From Trueperaceae bacterium (GTDB lineage Bacteria > Deinococcota > Deinococci > Deinococcales > Trueperaceae): a stretch of DNA of 7,526 bases. This document shows positions 5,368 through 7,526 of the stretch, one piece after another (the first letter of the stretch is position 1; each line of letters begins with the position of its first letter). Location of the stretch: positions 1-7,526 of the forward strand of contig SLSM01000350.1 in NCBI GenBank assembly GCA_007130445.1. Direction: 5' to 3'. The notes beneath the pieces were generated by a model. The model was not told where the DNA came from and did not search any database. It worked only from the letters and a program-made list of their open reading frames with translations. The translations under genes were made by a program, and so were the position numbers.

Positions 5368-6725
5368 GGTGTGACCGCCCCGACCGACTCGCGCTGGCGC
5401 TCGATCAGGCCGGCGTACCAGGCGGCGCTGCGCTTGGGGATGCGCGCCTGCGTCTCGTAGTCGACGTACACCAGGCCGAAGCGCATGTCGAAGCCGTGTT
5501 GCCACTCGAAGTTGTCCAGCAGGCTCCAGGCGAAGTAGCCGCGCACGTCGGCTCCCTGACGGATCGCGTCCTGGAGCGCGCCGATGTGCTGCTCGAGGTA
5601 CTCGACGCGGGCGACGTCGTCCACCTTGCCGTCGCGGAGCGTGTCGGGGTAGGCCGCGCCGTTCTCGGTCACGAGCATCGGCGGCGGCGCGTAGTCACGC
5701 TGCACGCGCACCAGCAGTTCGGTGAGCCCGGCCGGGTAGACCTCCCAGCCCATGTCGGTGGGCGGCGAGTCGAACGGGACTTGGCGGAGCGACGGCCAGG
5801 GGGCGCTCGGGTCGTGCGCCATGATCGTGCGGCTGTAGTAGTTGACGCCGAGGAAGTCGATCGGCGCGGCGATGCGCGCGAGGTCGCCGTCGTGGACCGC
5901 GGGCACCAGGTCGCCGTAACCCTCCCAGACGTCCTCGGGGTAGCGGCCGCGCAGCAGCGGGTCGAGGTACCAGCGGTTGAAGAAGCCGTCGAAGCGGTGC
6001 GCGGCGGCGACGTCCTCGGGCGCTCCGCTGGCGGGGTGGGCCGGGATCAGGTTCAAGACGATGCCGTGCTGGGCGCGCGGCGCGTTGGCGCGCATCGCCT
6101 CGAGCGCGCTGCCGTGGGCCAGGAGCAGGTGGTGCGCGGCGCGCAGGCTGAGCGCGTGGTCGCGCAGGCCCGGCGCGTGCTCGCCGGCCGAGTAGCCGAG
6201 GTGCGCCGAGCACCACGGCTCGTTGAGCGTGGCGTAGCCGGCCACGCGGTCGCCGAGCCGGGCGGTGACCGCGTCGGCGTAGGCGACGAAGGCGTCGACG
6301 ATGCTCCGCTCGGGCCAGCCGCCGGCGTCCTGCAGCGCTTGCGGCAAGTCCCAGTGGTAGAGCGTCGCGTAGGGGGCGATGCCACGCTCGAGCAGGGCGT
6401 CGACGAGCCGGTCGTAGAAGTCGAGGCCGCGCTCGTTGACGGCGCCCGTCCCGCTCGGCAGGACGCGTGGCCAGGCGACGCTGAAGCGGTACGCGCCTAC
6501 GCCGAGCCGCGCCATCAGGTCGACGTCGCGCTGCCAGAGGTGGTAGTGATCGCAGGCCAAGTCGCCCGTGGCGCCGCCCGAGACCTTCCCAGGGGTGGCG
6601 CAGAAGGTGTCCCAGATGGACGGCCCGCGGCCGTCCTCGGCGACGGCGCCTTCGATCTGGTAGCTGGAGGTCGCCACCCCCCAGACGAAGCCGGGCGGGA
6701 AGCGGAGGTCGATGGTGTCGGTCAT
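5364..6725 (-). CDS. GH1-family beta-glucosidase-type enzyme, cytosolic
   Basis: This 453-residue protein has the usual length and landmarks of bacterial GH1 beta-glucosidases, which release terminal beta-linked sugars from oligosaccharides by a retaining mechanism. The N-terminal substrate motif is FVWGVATSSYQIEGA (13-27, Q23). YHWDLPQAL lies at 123-131 (H124). The acid/base motif TLNEP is at 166-170 (E169), the NYYSR motif at 295-299, and the nucleophile motif VTENGAAYPD at 352-361 (E354). The C-terminal sugar-binding stretch FAWSLLDNFEWQHGF (398-412) supplies W400, E407 and W408. No signal peptide is present. The ATG at 6725 has AGGAG five bases upstream. The gene's stop overlaps the GH10 start as GTGA. 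Together with GH10 it suggests outside cutting followed by inside finishing of oligosaccharides. Many GH1 enzymes also accept beta-galactosides, beta-fucosides or beta-xylosides, so the natural substrate is not fixed. Confidence 0.95.
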   Translation of the reverse strand: MTDTIDLRFPPGFVWGVATSSYQIEGAVAEDGRGPSIWDTFCATPGKVSGGATGDLACDHYHLWQRDVDLMARLGVGAYRFSVAWPRVLPSGTGAVNERGLDFYDRLVDALLERGIAPYATLYHWDLPQALQDAGGWPERSIVDAFVAYADAVTARLGDRVAGYATLNEPWCSAHLGYSAGEHAPGLRDHALSLRAAHHLLLAHGSALEAMRANAPRAQHGIVLNLIPAHPASGAPEDVAAAHRFDGFFNRWYLDPLLRGRYPEDVWEGYGDLVPAVHDGDLARIAAPIDFLGVNYYSRTIMAHDPSAPWPSLRQVPFDSPPTDMGWEVYPAGLTELLVRVQRDYAPPPMLVTENGAAYPDTLRDGKVDDVARVEYLEQHIGALQDAIRQGADVRGYFAWSLLDNFEWQHGFDMRFGLVYVDYETQARIPKRSAAWYAGLIERQRESVGAVTP

Positions 6726-6730
6726 GGTGG

Positions 6731-6735
6731 CTCCT
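6731..6735 (-). promoter_or_regulatory. Ribosome-binding site of the GH1 gene
   Basis: The complement reads AGGAG followed by CCACC and the ATG at 6725. It is the strongest Shine-Dalgarno match in the glycosidase operon. It lies in the 49-base gap between the upstream hydrolase gene and GH1, in which I saw no clear promoter. Confidence 0.8.
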
Positions 6736-6774
6736 GAGGCGAACGGATCGCGGGGCGTGGGATGGGCGGCATGC

Positions 6775-7526
6775 TCACCGAGGGCTGTGGACGACCACCA
6801 CCGAGCGTGGCGGTGCGAGGAGCGGGACCGAAGCGTCGTGCACGCTCCGGCGCGGCGCGAGCGTTTCGTCGAAGGTGGGCTCGTCGAGGGTTGCCACGTC
6901 GAGTGCGGCGGCCAGGCCGTCGGCCTGCAGCGTGACGTCGATGGGCTCGTCCGAGCGGTTCACGATGAGCACCCGCAGCGCCGTGTCCTCGACGGCCGCG
7001 TAGGCCGCGAGACGCTCGTCGCCACCGTCGACGCGGTGCGCGGTGCCCGCGAAGCCCGCCAGCATGGCGTAGACGTGATACGTGGGGCGGACCCAGCCGG
7101 TGCGGTCGATGAGGCCGTGGCCGCCGAGGCCGTACAGCGCGAAGTACTGGCTCACGTCGACGCCATGCGTGGCGAGCTGGCCCAGCGCCTCGGCCAGCCA
7201 CACGGCGGCGACCTGGTCCTCGAGGTGGCGCAGCATCTGGGTGCGCCACGAGAGACCGAACTCGGTGACGCCGATCTCGACCTCGCGCTCGTAGCCGAGC
7301 GGGTTGACGGTCGGGTCGGCGAGCCACGCCCGCACCTGAGCGATCTCGCCGGTGAGTTCGCGCGAGGTTGCCAGGGCGTCGTCGTCGCTGCGGGTGCCAT
7401 CGGTGGGGTAGACGTGCCACGTCAGCAGGTCGATGACGTCGCCACAGCGGGTGATGACCTCGCGGAGGTAGTCCATGCCGCTGGGCCGGGAGCCCGAGAC
7501 CGCGGGTCCGCTCAAACGGACCTCGC
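6775..7526 (-). CDS. C-terminal part of a clan GH-A-like glycoside hydrolase; 5' end outside window
   Basis: The frame is open to the right edge, with codons for E, V and R ahead of LSGPAVSGS, so about 249 codons are visible and the start is missing. Residues are numbered from the L codon (TTG) at 7515. The early part LSGPAVSGS...DVIDLLTWHVYP (1-36) resembles the late strands of a TIM barrel in arabinofuranosidase/xylosidase-type enzymes (GH39, GH51 and relatives), where DxxxWHxY is common. IGVTEFGLSW (81-90) supplies E85 as candidate nucleophile. After a barrel-ending helix (WVRPTYHVYAMLAGF, 141-155) come about 90 beta-rich residues ending in PLLAPPRSVVVVHS. These resemble the C-terminal beta-sandwich of such enzymes. 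The acid/base Asn-Glu pair would lie upstream of the window. The family number is uncertain, and an arabinofuranosidase or xylosidase role is only suggested by the GH10/GH1 neighbours. Confidence 0.8.
   Translation of the reverse strand, partial: EVRLSGPAVSGSRPSGMDYLREVITRCGDVIDLLTWHVYPTDGTRSDDDALATSRELTGEIAQVRAWLADPTVNPLGYEREVEIGVTEFGLSWRTQMLRHLEDQVAAVWLAEALGQLATHGVDVSQYFALYGLGGHGLIDRTGWVRPTYHVYAMLAGFAGTAHRVDGGDERLAAYAAVEDTALRVLIVNRSDEPIDVTLQADGLAAALDVATLDEPTFDETLAPRRSVHDASVPLLAPPRSVVVVHSPR

Noticed and set aside
5368..5505. Upstream extension of the GH10 gene by 46 codons
   Set aside because: The added residues overlap the GH1 coding end, are Arg-rich and would bury the signal peptide. GTG 5367 overlaps the GH1 stop and directly precedes the signal peptide.
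4129..6737. Long plus-strand frames (4129-5460 and 5496-6737) across the GH10 and GH1 genes
   Set aside because: Both are complements of catalytic-domain genes with intact active-site motifs. The translations have no domain and no start signal.

Overview
The window is high-GC bacterial chromosome, densely packed and coding on both strands, with GTGA and ATG...TGA overlaps between neighbouring genes. Nothing in it looks phage- or transposon-derived, and I see no RNA gene or CRISPR array. Base composition and gene content would suit a high-GC Deinococcota (Truepera-like), Chloroflexota or actinobacterial genome, but nothing here fixes the taxon.

Region 1 (1-1896, minus strand) is a stressosome module read right to left: rsbR with an N-terminal globin-type sensor domain, rsbS, then an rsbT-like ATPase/kinase gene that leaves the window at base 1. 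RsbR and RsbS form the sensing scaffold. RsbT is the switch kinase that is released to activate a downstream partner lying outside the window. The globin domain keeps a candidate haem-ligand His and a distal Tyr, so an oxygen or redox input is likely. RsbS carries Ala where the conserved phosphorylated Ser should be. The RsbT-like protein continues past its normal end, suggesting a fusion.

Region 2 (1897-2111) is a 215-base divergent intergenic segment. It holds a TATACT -10-like box and, just upstream, two interlocking inverted repeats that could be an operator.

Region 3 (2112-3826, plus strand) is a two-gene unit: a small coiled-coil protein of unknown function, then an ABC1/UbiB/AarF atypical kinase with all its signature motifs but no C-terminal membrane segments.

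Region 4 (3840-7526, minus strand) is a tightly coupled carbohydrate-degradation operon read right to left: the C-terminal part of a clan GH-A-like glycoside hydrolase, a GH1 beta-glucosidase-type enzyme without signal peptide, an exported GH10 xylanase-type enzyme, and last a small P-loop kinase whose start overlaps the GH10 stop. The likely logic is that exported GH10 cuts beta-1,4-xylan or a related glucan into oligosaccharides, which are imported and finished inside the cell by GH1. The kinase's role is unknown. Regions 3 and 4 converge at an 8-bp perfect inverted repeat.
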